A DNA stretch of 64,000 bases from UBA1731 sp964567665 (GTDB lineage Bacteria; Verrucomicrobiota; Kiritimatiellia; RFP12; UBA1067), in assembly GCA_964567665.1 (NCBI GenBank), contig CAZMNN010000006.1, positions 1 to 64,000 on the forward strand, in the 5' to 3' direction. Shown here in pieces: positions 32,107-40,329 of this stretch. Both the position numbers and the translations under genes were made by a program. The notes below the pieces were generated by a model. That model did no database searches, was not told where the DNA came from, and saw only the letters and a program-made list of their open reading frames with translations. The stretch's first letter is position 1. Every line of letters starts with the position of its first letter.

Positions 32107-33111
32107 CTACCGGCGATAGTCTGTGTCCGAATGGAACGTCGCGAGATCGTTCGGGCCTGCAGCCGGACCGACCGCCTCACGGAAGAGCGTCCACGTGCAC
32201 AGCCCCATGACGATCAACGCGGCAAGGCCGGCCACCGCCGTCGCCGTGTTCAGCCATGCCGGTGCACCTGCAACGGTCTTGTCTTCCTCGCTCGCCGCCT
32301 CAACGGCAGACGGAATCGGCTTAAGCTCCGGAATGTCGGAGACGGACGAAAGATCGGCGACCTCGCCCGAAGCGCCAGCCGCAGCATCAGGTGAAGTCGC
32401 ATTGGCAGACTCAGGTGCGCCAGGACGCTTTATGCCGCTGACCGTCGGACGCTTGAATCCTGGACGGTGAAGCTTGAGCGTCTTCTTCTGCGTAACCGTG
32501 ACGGGCTTTTCGGTCTGAGGTGCGGCAGCCTGTTCTGCGGACGCCGCCGGTTCGGCAGCGGCAGACGTCGGCTCGACTGGCGCAGGCTGCACGGCTGCGG
32601 GAACCTCCTCCGGCTTCGGCGCGGGAGGAACGGCCGGTGCAGACTTCACGGCGCCCGGAGGCGGCGGAATGTCCGTCGGACGGCGCAGTTTGATCGTCTT
32701 CATCGGCGCAGGGCTTTTCATCGTCGGAGCCACACCGATGGCAGATTCGAGAGAGATGCGCGACGTCTTCGTCTTCGCGGCCTGCGCCTGTGCCGGGGTA
32801 AGGATTCCCTCGGCGATTATCCCCGTCTTGTGGAGAACCGCCTTTGCCGGCATCGCATCCTGAATCGGCGAAGGCTTCGCGGCCTCAGCGGCGGCTTCAG
32901 GAACAGCGGCCGGGGGGGGAGGCGTTCCGGTGGCCGGCTTCAGCGAGACCGGCTTCGCGCCGCCTATCACAGGCTTGCGGATCATGGGCTTGCGAATTAT
33001 AGGCTTAAGCTTGACAGTCGGAGCGGCGGACGCCGCAGCCGGATCCACTTTCGGCGGAACTGCACCGCTCTCTTCAGGCGTAATCGGCTTCATATCAACT
33101 TCTTCGCTCAT
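32107..33111 (-). CDS. Pro/Ala-rich single-pass membrane protein with KLxRP repeats
   Basis: 334 aa, mostly disordered Pro/Ala/Lys sequence with repeated short motifs (TVKLKPI, TIKLRRP, TLKLHRP, PIIRKPMIRKPVI) and one transmembrane helix near the C-terminus (about 285-307, TAVAGLAALIVMGLCTWTLF). The short tail ends DTDYRR. A strong Shine-Dalgarno (AAGGAGGAG) precedes ATG 33111. It lies between frr (54 nt upstream) and the ABC exporter (6 nt downstream). The function is unknown; the spaced basic motifs could bind a partner or nucleic acid on the cytoplasmic face. Confidence 0.6.
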   Translation of the reverse strand: MSEEVDMKPITPEESGAVPPKVDPAAASAAPTVKLKPIIRKPMIRKPVIGGAKPVSLKPATGTPPPPAAVPEAAAEAAKPSPIQDAMPAKAVLHKTGIIAEGILTPAQAQAAKTKTSRISLESAIGVAPTMKSPAPMKTIKLRRPTDIPPPPGAVKSAPAVPPAPKPEEVPAAVQPAPVEPTSAAAEPAASAEQAAAPQTEKPVTVTQKKTLKLHRPGFKRPTVSGIKRPGAPESANATSPDAAAGASGEVADLSSVSDIPELKPIPSAVEAASEEDKTVAGAPAWLNTATAVAGLAALIVMGLCTWTLFREAVGPAAGPNDLATFHSDTDYRR

Positions 33112-33165
33112 CTACTCCTCCTTGCCCATCCGTACAGAGATGACTGCTGATGACAAACAGACCGG

Positions 33166-33729
33166 TTACACGGCCATCACTTCTGCTTCCTTGACCTTAA
33201 GCTCTGCATCAATCTTGGCGATGCCGTCATCGGTCGCCTTCTGAATCCTCTCAAGCCCCTGATCGCGTTCGTCTTCCGTTATCTTCTTGTCCTTCTCAAG
33301 CTTCTTGACGGCGTCGTTCGCATCGCGGCGCACATTGCGCATCACAATCTTCTGATCCTCCGCCTGCTTTTTCGCAACCTTGACGATCTCCTTTCTGCGC
33401 TCTTCGTTCAGCTCAGGGATCGTGATGCGGAGTACGCGGCCGTCGGTCTGCGGGGTGATGCCGAGGTTGGCCGCGAGAATGGCCTTGTTCATCTCGCCGA
33501 GAACGCTCGGATCGAACGGGGCGATCTTGATCTGGCGCGGCTCTGGCGTCGATATCGTGGCGAGATTCTTGATGGGCGTGGGTGCGCCGTAGTAGTCGAC
33601 CTTCACGCCATCGACGAGCGACGGAGACGCCTTGCCCGTACGCAAGCCGGCAAACTGGCTCTTGAGCGTATCGAAACTCTTTGCAATCTTCGCATTGGCG
33701 TCCGCCAGCACATCATTAACGTTTTCCAT
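33166..33729 (-). CDS. frr: Ribosome recycling factor
   Basis: Splits post-termination ribosomes together with EF-G. Motifs: LRTGKASPSLVDGVKVDYYG, ISTPEPRQIKIAPFDPSVL, LGITPQTDGRVLRITIPEL and the coiled-coil region NVRRDANDAVKKLEKDKKI. The usual length of about 185 aa is matched by starting at ATG 33729 (MENVNDVLAD); 10 extra codons upstream are not needed. The -10 TATAAT lies at 33775-33780. The usual tsf-pyrH context is absent here. Confidence 0.95.
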   Translation of the reverse strand: MENVNDVLADANAKIAKSFDTLKSQFAGLRTGKASPSLVDGVKVDYYGAPTPIKNLATISTPEPRQIKIAPFDPSVLGEMNKAILAANLGITPQTDGRVLRITIPELNEERRKEIVKVAKKQAEDQKIVMRNVRRDANDAVKKLEKDKKITEDERDQGLERIQKATDDGIAKIDAELKVKEAEVMAV

Positions 33730-33774
33730 TTGGAACATTTCTCCGTAAATTCTTCTCAATCAAAAACAGGCGCG

Positions 33775-33780
33775 ATTATA
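33775..33780 (-). promoter_or_regulatory. -10 of frr
   Basis: TATAAT on the minus strand, directly after ACTG. Predicted leader about 38 nt, containing ACGGAGAAA. Confidence 0.55.
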
Positions 33781-33857
33781 CAGTATTTGAGCCGCAAGCG
33801 CAACACCCGCGCCCAACGCGGATGATGCCGGATCTGCGGCATCCGCCCATGACGCCG

Positions 33858-34211
33858 TCACACGCATATGAATACGATTCCGGGATTGGGAAACCGCTTG
33901 TAGAAGTTCGGAATGCGATACGCCTCAGGAAACGCAAGATACTGCGGCGAGAACATGTCCCCGGCAAATTCGCCGTCGAGGAAACCGCGTATGTGGCACT
34001 GGCTTTTGTATTTCCTGCAGGCCGCGAGCACTGCGCTCTTGATGAGCGCAGTGCCGCCGGACGAACCGTAGCCCGTTATCACAGCAAACAGGCTCTCCCC
34101 GCCGCCGCGCGCCGCAGATACGACCCTGTCCAACCTGGCGATGGCGTCGTCCACATGGGCGCCTCGCGGATGGAGATCGTACTCCGGAAGAGACCTTTCC
34201 TTTCTGGGCAT
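33858..34211 (-). CDS. Smr-domain protein
   Basis: 117-aa stand-alone Smr (small MutS-related) domain, a fold with RNA/DNA endonuclease activity in several family members. Motifs: YDLHPRGAHVDDAIARLD (the DLH motif) and VITGYGSSGGTALIKSAVL in place of the usual GxGxHS. The His of the second motif is absent, so catalysis is uncertain. The C-terminal 45 residues are aromatic-rich (FPEAYRIPNFYKRFPN). It begins 5 nt after the sugar isomerase-like gene stop. A 7-bp hairpin (33824-33843) follows its stop. Confidence 0.7.
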   Translation of the reverse strand: MPRKERSLPEYDLHPRGAHVDDAIARLDRVVSAARGGGESLFAVITGYGSSGGTALIKSAVLAACRKYKSQCHIRGFLDGEFAGDMFSPQYLAFPEAYRIPNFYKRFPNPGIVFICV

Positions 34212-34216
34212 CAGGC

Positions 34217-35137
34217 CTATCCAAGCTGTGAGCGGTAGAACTTCAGGTCGGCCGTCGCACAGCGCATCGCCCCCGCCTCGTCAGACGGGAAATTGTAGTC
34301 GAAGTGAACGGTATAGCGCGGCGGAAGCGAATACTGCTTGAGTATTTCGCGATACCGGCCCCACGGCACGATCCCCTCGCCCGCCATGCAGAGGTGTCTA
34401 CGCCACATCTTCGGATTGCCCGGCGACGGCTCGAACCAGAAATCCTTGAGACAGAGGATGTCGATCCACGGCGCGACAATCCCGACGGAGTGCATCCACG
34501 AAGGCCCCGTCTCCGCCTGCGCGTGCATCACGTCGTACTGCACACCGATATGCTTCGGATCGAAATCACGGAGAATCTGCGCAAGATCCCACACCACACT
34601 GCCGAAAAGCTCGACCTTCGGGCTGTACGTGCTGTGGTTCTGGTAGCAGGCCTTCATCCCGGTTTTGCGGGCAAGCCGCTCAAGCGATTCAAATCCTCGT
34701 TTGATGCCGTCAAGGTTCGCCTGCATCGTCTTTGCAGGGTCGTACCGGAAATACGCACCGCGAAAGCTCCTGTAGCCGGCGTCCGCCGCCGCGCTGATCA
34801 TATCCGCCGCGCCAGGCTCGTCACCGCGCATGAACGAAACGACGAGCGACTCGGCCTTCAGCCCGGCGCGTTCGGCGGCAAGTTTTGCGCGCTTCAGATC
34901 CCGCGCAGCGTTCGCAGGTTCGATGAAGCCCTTCGGACGCGCCGTCCACTCCACCCCGTCATAGCCGCATCCCTTTATCAGGTCTGCCACCCGGTCGTAG
35001 TCCTTCAGGAACTGGAATACGCGTGAAAACACGTGGTACTCAGGCTTCGTCACGCCGACATCCGGAACTGTGCGCACGGCGCAGCCCGCCGCCGCCATCG
35101 CCATCGTTCCGATGAAACCTCTTCTGTCCAACTTCAT
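34217..35137 (-). CDS. Exported sugar phosphate isomerase/epimerase-like TIM-barrel protein
   Basis: 306 aa of the AP-endonuclease-2/xylose-isomerase-like family. A Tat-type signal (DRRGFIGTMAMAAAGCAV) may double as a lipobox. Barrel motifs: GYDGVEWTARPKGF, QNHSTYSPKVELFG with probable metal-binding His, HIGVQYDVMHA, and CLKDFWFEP. ATG at 35137 with AAAGGAGA is clear; the frame upstream is only open by chance. Such exported members are frequent in PVC bacteria that feed on sugars. It is followed by the Smr gene. Confidence 0.82.
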   Translation of the reverse strand: MKLDRRGFIGTMAMAAAGCAVRTVPDVGVTKPEYHVFSRVFQFLKDYDRVADLIKGCGYDGVEWTARPKGFIEPANAARDLKRAKLAAERAGLKAESLVVSFMRGDEPGAADMISAAADAGYRSFRGAYFRYDPAKTMQANLDGIKRGFESLERLARKTGMKACYQNHSTYSPKVELFGSVVWDLAQILRDFDPKHIGVQYDVMHAQAETGPSWMHSVGIVAPWIDILCLKDFWFEPSPGNPKMWRRHLCMAGEGIVPWGRYREILKQYSLPPRYTVHFDYNFPSDEAGAMRCATADLKFYRSQLG

Positions 35138-35175
35138 GCAAGTCTCCTTTCGCCGCCGCGTCTGCGGCACAGCCG

Positions 35176-36144
35176 TCAGAATATGCGCCGCTTCTTGAGA
35201 TACACGAGCAGGGCGCTTATCGCGACAAGCACCGCCGCGCATATTCCAGACAGCACCCAGAACACCCATTCCCCGCCCTGCTGCGGATCGTGCACGAACG
35301 GAAGGTTGACGTTCATGCCGAACGCCGACGTGATTACGGTCGGCACCGCAAGGAATATCGTCGCCACCGCAAGCCACTTCATCACACGGTTCAGGTTGTT
35401 GTTTATGACCGACGCAAACGTATCCATCGTGCCGTTCAAGACCGCCGCATGTATCGTCGCCGTCTCAAGCGCCTGCTGGTATTCGACCTCGGCATCGTCA
35501 AGCATGTCTCGGTCGTCCTCAGTCATGTTGAGCTGCCGGGCGTGATCGAGGCGGTTGATGAGAATGTTGTCCGCCTTAAGCGAGGTGGAGAAGTAGACCA
35601 GAGCCTTCTGGTAGGTGAGCAGCTTCAACAGGGCTTCGTTCGATATCGATTCGTGAAGATCGTCCTCAAGGTTCTCCGTCTTGGCGTGCATGTCGCGGAG
35701 ATACCGCAGGAACAGCACCGCAGCGTGCCACAGAAGCCTGAAAAGAAAGCGGTTGCTGTCGCTCGGCGGACATATGCGCCTGATCTGATCGAGAAACGCC
35801 GCCGTCACCGGCGTGGGCTGAGAGCAGATCGTTATCACCGACTGTCCGAAGAGGACGACGCCAAGCGGTATCGTCTCGTACGGAAGCACTGTCTCGTCAT
35901 CCTCGTCCCCCCGCACCGGATACGGCACATGGACGATCACAAGCGACACGCCGTCTTCGTTCTCAAAGCGCGGACGTTCCTCCCGGTCAAGGGGGTCGGT
36001 CAGGAAGTCTCTCGGAATCTTGGAAAAGGAGAGAACCTGCTCAAGTTCGGCGGTCGTAGGCTCGGAAAGGTTAACCCAGCATGAAGACGAAAATCCGTCA
36101 GTCTCCTTGAGACCGCCGTTCTCCCATCTGTAGATGGTCATCAT
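35176..36144 (-). CDS. corA: CorA-like divalent cation transporter
   Basis: 322-aa magnesium/cobalt channel of the CorA family. A cytoplasmic alpha/beta N-domain is followed by a long helical stalk (about 140-255) and two C-terminal membrane helices. The first of these ends in the selectivity motif GMN (AFGMNVNLPF), and the C-terminus is basic (VYLKKRRIF). Length is normal. AAGGAGG lies upstream of the double ATG (36144 or 36141). A likely -10 (TGTGATAAACT) is at 36179-36189. Confidence 0.9.
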   Translation of the reverse strand: MMTIYRWENGGLKETDGFSSSCWVNLSEPTTAELEQVLSFSKIPRDFLTDPLDREERPRFENEDGVSLVIVHVPYPVRGDEDDETVLPYETIPLGVVLFGQSVITICSQPTPVTAAFLDQIRRICPPSDSNRFLFRLLWHAAVLFLRYLRDMHAKTENLEDDLHESISNEALLKLLTYQKALVYFSTSLKADNILINRLDHARQLNMTEDDRDMLDDAEVEYQQALETATIHAAVLNGTMDTFASVINNNLNRVMKWLAVATIFLAVPTVITSAFGMNVNLPFVHDPQQGGEWVFWVLSGICAAVLVAISALLVYLKKRRIF

Positions 36145-36187
36145 CCTTCAAGCCCTCCTTTCCGTATGAAAAAACTGGCGGAGTTTA

Positions 36188-37087
36188 TCACAAACAACGC
36201 AAAAACGCCAACAGGGAAAGCCGACCTTTTTCGTCTTCCTCGAAATCGCTCTCCGGCATCATGGCAACTGCAGCCGCGAGATCGGTGTAGAGACGTCCGT
36301 TCGCCTGGTAGACGCGCCGCCGGGAAAGGCCACGCAGCGACGGCACCCTCATGCCGTCGTCCGTGATTACGCGGGTGCCGAGCGACGGACCGGAATGGCA
36401 TCTTGCGCAGTTCCGAGCCTTGAAGTGCCCAAAGCCCTGAAGCTGATCTGCGGAGAGCGCATCGCGTCCGCTGCAAAACCGGTCGAACGGACTGTTGCCC
36501 GTCATGAGCGTACGCGAATAGTTCACGATTGCATCCACAAGGTTGGTCTCGGCAAGCCCCCCCTCGCCGTAGCAGTTCTCGAACCTCTTGCGGATGCGTC
36601 CATCCTCCGCAAGACGCGCCACGGCGTTGGAGAGCGTCTTCGCGCCCAGGAACCTGTCGTCCTCAATCATCCTCTGCACGAGCGACGGAAAGTTGGACAC
36701 CGATCCGTCGTGCAGGTAGAACTTGCCGAACAGGGCATTCATCGCAGGACGCGTGAACACGCCCCCGTGCAGCATTCCATCCGCCCCGCCCTCGGTAAGC
36801 GGATGGCATACGACGCACGAACGGCCGTCGCGCCCCATCCTGGTGCAGCTGAACATGGACGATCCGACACCGGCGGCGGAGATGTCGTACGGCACACGCG
36901 ACGGAAGCTGGACGAACTCCTTAGCGCCGGCGACATCAATGCCCCATCCGGAATACTCTGCCGAAAGATCCTCCGGCACGTACGCATGGCGTTTCCCGGA
37001 CTTCATCCGGTTGACGAGAAAGCACAGCCCGACGGCCACCGCCGCCAGCGCATATGCCGAGTATATCCACACGTACTTCCGCTTCAT
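36188..37087 (-). CDS. Membrane-anchored di-haem cytochrome c peroxidase-like protein
   Basis: 299 aa with an N-terminal anchor (VWIYSAYALAAVAVGLCFLV) and two CxxCH haem sites (SCVVCH about residue 92, NCARCH about residue 225). It contains typical CcpA/MauG segments: FTRPAMNALFGKFYLHDG, LVDAIVNYSRTL and PSLRGLSRRRVY. It would act in the periplasm, reducing peroxide or transferring electrons. Length is a little short for the family. The ATG is 7 nt below a perfect extended -10, so the transcript is predicted leaderless. Confidence 0.85.
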   Translation of the reverse strand: MKRKYVWIYSAYALAAVAVGLCFLVNRMKSGKRHAYVPEDLSAEYSGWGIDVAGAKEFVQLPSRVPYDISAAGVGSSMFSCTRMGRDGRSCVVCHPLTEGGADGMLHGGVFTRPAMNALFGKFYLHDGSVSNFPSLVQRMIEDDRFLGAKTLSNAVARLAEDGRIRKRFENCYGEGGLAETNLVDAIVNYSRTLMTGNSPFDRFCSGRDALSADQLQGFGHFKARNCARCHSGPSLGTRVITDDGMRVPSLRGLSRRRVYQANGRLYTDLAAAVAMMPESDFEEDEKGRLSLLAFLRCL

Positions 37088-37094
37088 GGCTCTG

Positions 37095-37103
37095 ATTATA
37101 CCA
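37095..37103 (-). promoter_or_regulatory. Extended -10 of the peroxidase gene, overlapping the upstream stop codon
   Basis: TGG-TATAAT on the minus strand, 7 nt before the ATG at 37087. The TAA stop of the glycosyltransferase gene (37096-37098) is part of this -10. Confidence 0.7.
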
Positions 37104-38172
37104 CACGGCCGACGACATCGGAGAGGATGTCGGCAAGCTGACGCTCAATCACCGGCATCGAAAGATGCCTTTCGAAGAAGTCCCGCGCCGCCGCGAAGTA
37201 CGAATCGCGGTTCGCCCAGTCGTCACGGTATGCACGGACGGCATCGGCTATCGCCTTCGCATCGCCCGGCGGAACGAACTTGATGGCCCTGCAGTCACGC
37301 GCCTCCGGCGGATAACCTGTGCAGAATTCGTTCACCGTCGGACGGCAACACGCCATGCACTCGTAGACCTTGTTGCCGATGACACGCGCCGCCTTTGCCG
37401 TAGTGCCGAACACGCCCAGCACCACGTCATGCGCCGCAATCACCTTCGGCACTTCGACATACGGCACCTTGTCGAGAAACCTCACGTTCCTTATTCCGGC
37501 GGCCTTCGCCTCTGTGGCGGCCTTGTACGCGCCCCATCCGAGAAAATCCCACTGGATGCCGTCATCCTGCGTCATGCGGGCGGCCTCCACTATGTATTCC
37601 GTCCCGTGCAGCGGCAGATACGCGCCATGGTAGAGAACGCGGAACGGCGGTGTCGCGCCCGGAACTTCCGTCTGCGGCTTGAACACTGTCTCGTCCGTGC
37701 CGGTGAGCAGCACACGCAGACGCTCACGCGGGACGCCAAGGTTTTCGGCGCAGAAATCCACATGGCAGCTGGTGTCCCAGCAGACAAGATCCGGAGCGGC
37801 CATCATTCTGCGTTCGCGGGCGAGGAGCCTCTTCGCCCTCGGCTCGTCTGCGCTCCACTTCCGCTGCTCAAGCACCTTCTTGTCCCACGCCGATATCATG
37901 GGATCGAATATGACGGGTATTCCGCGCCTGTGCGCCCACCGGCACGCCGCAAGCACATCGCGCTGCCGCGCCACAGGCACCCACACGAGATCGGGCTTCG
38001 CCTTGAACTGGAGCCCCCTGAAGAACGCCTCAACGTCGCCGAAGCGCGGCCATACCTTGACGAAGAAGAAATCGACCTCCCAGCCAAGCTTCCGGAAGAG
38101 CGAGATGTACACCCGGTTGCGGGAATATCCCGGATCGAACCTCCCCCACCACAGCACCCGCTTCGCCGCCAT
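37096..38172 (-). CDS. GT4-type glycosyltransferase
   Basis: 358-aa GT-B enzyme. The N-domain starts MAAKRVLWWGRFDPGYSRNR; the linker and C-domain carry FRVLYHGAYLPLHGTEYIVEAA and GNKVYECMACCRPTVN, the region holding the nucleotide-sugar E(x7)E-like motif. A transmembrane segment is lacking, so it is cytosolic or peripheral. ATG at 38172 with GGGGAGG is the first start downstream of the S1 gene (14-nt gap); longer starts fall inside that gene. Envelope polysaccharide synthesis is the likely role. Confidence 0.8.
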   Translation of the reverse strand: MAAKRVLWWGRFDPGYSRNRVYISLFRKLGWEVDFFFVKVWPRFGDVEAFFRGLQFKAKPDLVWVPVARQRDVLAACRWAHRRGIPVIFDPMISAWDKKVLEQRKWSADEPRAKRLLARERRMMAAPDLVCWDTSCHVDFCAENLGVPRERLRVLLTGTDETVFKPQTEVPGATPPFRVLYHGAYLPLHGTEYIVEAARMTQDDGIQWDFLGWGAYKAATEAKAAGIRNVRFLDKVPYVEVPKVIAAHDVVLGVFGTTAKAARVIGNKVYECMACCRPTVNEFCTGYPPEARDCRAIKFVPPGDAKAIADAVRAYRDDWANRDSYFAAARDFFERHLSMPVIERQLADILSDVVGRVV

Positions 38173-38186
38173 CGCAACCTCCCCGG

Positions 38187-39029
38187 TCAGAGCGCGTCGA
38201 ACGCGCCGGACGTGAACCGTTCGCCTGCGGCATTCACCTTGGCCATCTCGGCGGCCACGTCTACGGCAGGATCCTCCGGCTCGGCGGCATCGCCCTTGCG
38301 CGGCTTCAGCGGCTTCGCCTGGCACTCGCGGATGGAAAGCGATATCCTGTCGCGCTCCCAGTCCACGGAGAGGACCTTCACGGTGACATAGTCGCCCGGC
38401 TTCACGTAGTTCTCCGGGGACATCACCTTGTCCCACGAAATCTCGCGCACCGGCACAAGCCCTTCCATGCCGCCGATGTTGACGAACGCGCCGAACGGCA
38501 GCACCTTCGTCACAAGCCCGTTGAGCGTCTGCCCCTCCTCAAGAGTGCCGCGAAGCTCATCCTTCAAAGCCTGCTGCTCAAGCTCAAGCTCGGCGCGGCG
38601 GCTGACGACAAGGTTGACGCCACGGTCGTCCGCGCTGTACTCCTGCACCTGAAAGAGCAGCGTCTCGCCGACATACACTGCGCCAGGCTTGCGGTAGCGG
38701 TCGATCTGGCTGAACGGACAGAACGCGCGCTGCCCCTTGACCGTCACCTCGTACCCGCCCTTGACCTCCTTCTCCACCTTGCCCTCGACAGGGTCGCCGG
38801 CCTCGAACGCCGCCTTGATGGACGCCTCAAGCGGACTCTTCTTCACTTCATCCTCAGCCGTCGTCTCTTCAATATCGCCGACAGCCGTCCTGAGCGCCGC
38901 ACGGCGCTTCTCCGGATCGGACTCCACACTCTTGAAATCGTTGAAGGAGCCGGGGAACTTGAACCCCGGACGAAACGTCTTCATCTGGTCGCTGACCATT
39001 GCGCCGAAATCGAACTTCTCTTCGCTCAT
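38187..39029 (-). CDS. S1-domain RNA-binding protein (short RpsA-like)
   Basis: 280 aa with two S1 OB-folds: about 78-145 (GDPVEGKVEKEVKGGYEVTV, then SQIDRY) and about 163-235 (GQTLNGLVTKVLPFGAFVNI, then GLVPVREIS). The ends are acidic and probably flexible. It is much shorter than ribosomal protein S1 (usually 350-560 aa) and resembles the compact S1-like proteins of some phyla. It could help mRNAs bind the ribosome, which is relevant given the predicted leaderless transcripts. The promoter is at 39063-39071. Confidence 0.82.
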   Translation of the reverse strand: MSEEKFDFGAMVSDQMKTFRPGFKFPGSFNDFKSVESDPEKRRAALRTAVGDIEETTAEDEVKKSPLEASIKAAFEAGDPVEGKVEKEVKGGYEVTVKGQRAFCPFSQIDRYRKPGAVYVGETLLFQVQEYSADDRGVNLVVSRRAELELEQQALKDELRGTLEEGQTLNGLVTKVLPFGAFVNIGGMEGLVPVREISWDKVMSPENYVKPGDYVTVKVLSVDWERDRISLSIRECQAKPLKPRKGDAAEPEDPAVDVAAEMAKVNAAGERFTSGAFDAL

Positions 39030-39062
39030 GTTGAATCTGTTGCCTGTTGTTTTAATGGGATT

Positions 39063-39071
39063 GGATTATAC
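39063..39071 (-). promoter_or_regulatory. Extended -10 of the S1-protein gene
   Basis: TGTGG-TATAAT on the minus strand; predicted leader about 27 nt. Confidence 0.65.
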
Positions 39072-39080
39072 CACAAACCG

Positions 39081-40313
39081 CTATTTCTTCGGCTCCGGAG
39101 CGGTGCCCCTGTTCTTGTTGCGCTGCGGCATCTTGGGCTTGAACGGATTGACCGCCCCGTTGCCGCCCGCCGCAGCAGTGCGTGACGTCGCATAGCCGAG
39201 AATCGCCTCCTTGCCGTCAAGCTCGTCGAGACCGACAAGTTGCGTGAACGACGCATCCGATATGCCCTCCTTCACAAGATGGCACTTCATGCCGTTCTCG
39301 CCGTCCGGCAGCCATATCTTCCGTCCACGCGGCAGTTCGCCGCCGGCGGCAGCCTTCGCCGCCTGGAAATCGGCTTCGTTCGGACGGAACCGAAGGGCTG
39401 CCGAACTGACGGCCACCACGTCCTCCGCCCGCGCCGTCTCCACGGATATGTTCGCCGTCATGCCGGGGAAGAGCATCGACTCAGGATCGTCGTTCGCCGC
39501 ATCGATTATTATCGGATACGTGACTACGTTGTTCTCGGTCGCCGCCGCAAGGCGGACCTGACGCACCTTGCCGCGAAACTTCTTCCGGTATGCGTCGGCG
39601 GTGAAGGTCACCTCCTGCCCTTCCCGTATCATCCCGACGTCAGCCTCCGGCACAGTGGCCTCCACCTGGATGCGGCTCAGATCCTCTGCGATCGTCAAGA
39701 GCGGCACGGCGTTCATCGACGACACGACCGTCTGACCTTCATCCACGCTGCGCTCGATCACCGTTCCGTCGACCGGCGACACGATGGTGCAGTAGTCGAG
39801 GTTCGCCTTAGTCTGGCTCACGCTTGCGCGGCTCTGCTCCACCTGCGCCCTGGCCTGGTCGAGCGCGGCGACCGCCGTATCACGCGCCTCAAGCGCACTG
39901 TCGTAGTCGGCCACGGAGGCGAGCTGCTTTTTCGACAGAGCCTCCTTTCTCGCAAGCGTCTTCTCCGCAAGGCTGAGTGCGGCCTCGCACTTCTTGACGT
40001 TCGCCTCGTTCGCGTGCAGCTGCGCAAGGGCGCTCTTGTACTGCGCATCGTAGACCTGCGGGTCGATGAGCGCTACAACCTGACCGTTCGTCACGAGCGA
40101 GTTGTAGTCGACGAAAAGCTTGATGATCTTTCCGTTCACCTGCGCACCGACCTCAACCTTCTTGACAGGCTCGACCGTCCCCGTCGCCTCCACCGTCTTC
40201 ACGATGTCCGTGCGCGTAATCGGCGAGAGCCTGTACTTCGGCCCCTCCTTCTTCGCGAACTGCTCTCCGCAGCCTGCGATCGCCACCAAGGCCAATGCAA
40301 CCAAAAACCTCAT
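39081..40313 (-). CDS. MacA/HlyD-type periplasmic adaptor lipoprotein
   Basis: 410-aa membrane-fusion protein of a tripartite efflux pump. The signal ends in a lipobox-like AIAGC. Domains in order: beta-barrel/lipoyl start (GTVEPVKKVEVGAQVNGKI), a coiled-coil hairpin (about 95-190), the second lipoyl half (YCTIVSPVDGTVIERSVDEG) and a membrane-proximal domain. A basic tail ends the protein. ATG at 40313 with GGAGGGC is chosen. It follows the TolC-like gene by 16 nt. The ABC subunit MacB that normally completes such pumps is not next to it. Confidence 0.87.
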   Translation of the reverse strand: MRFLVALALVAIAGCGEQFAKKEGPKYRLSPITRTDIVKTVEATGTVEPVKKVEVGAQVNGKIIKLFVDYNSLVTNGQVVALIDPQVYDAQYKSALAQLHANEANVKKCEAALSLAEKTLARKEALSKKQLASVADYDSALEARDTAVAALDQARAQVEQSRASVSQTKANLDYCTIVSPVDGTVIERSVDEGQTVVSSMNAVPLLTIAEDLSRIQVEATVPEADVGMIREGQEVTFTADAYRKKFRGKVRQVRLAAATENNVVTYPIIIDAANDDPESMLFPGMTANISVETARAEDVVAVSSAALRFRPNEADFQAAKAAAGGELPRGRKIWLPDGENGMKCHLVKEGISDASFTQLVGLDELDGKEAILGYATSRTAAAGGNGAVNPFKPKMPQRNKNRGTAPEPKK

Positions 40314-40329
40314 CTTGCCCTCCATGACA

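Noticed and set aside
35138..35377. 80-residue N-terminal extension of the sugar isomerase-like protein
   Set aside because: It is upstream of a clear AAAGGAGA plus Tat signal start and overlaps the CorA gene.
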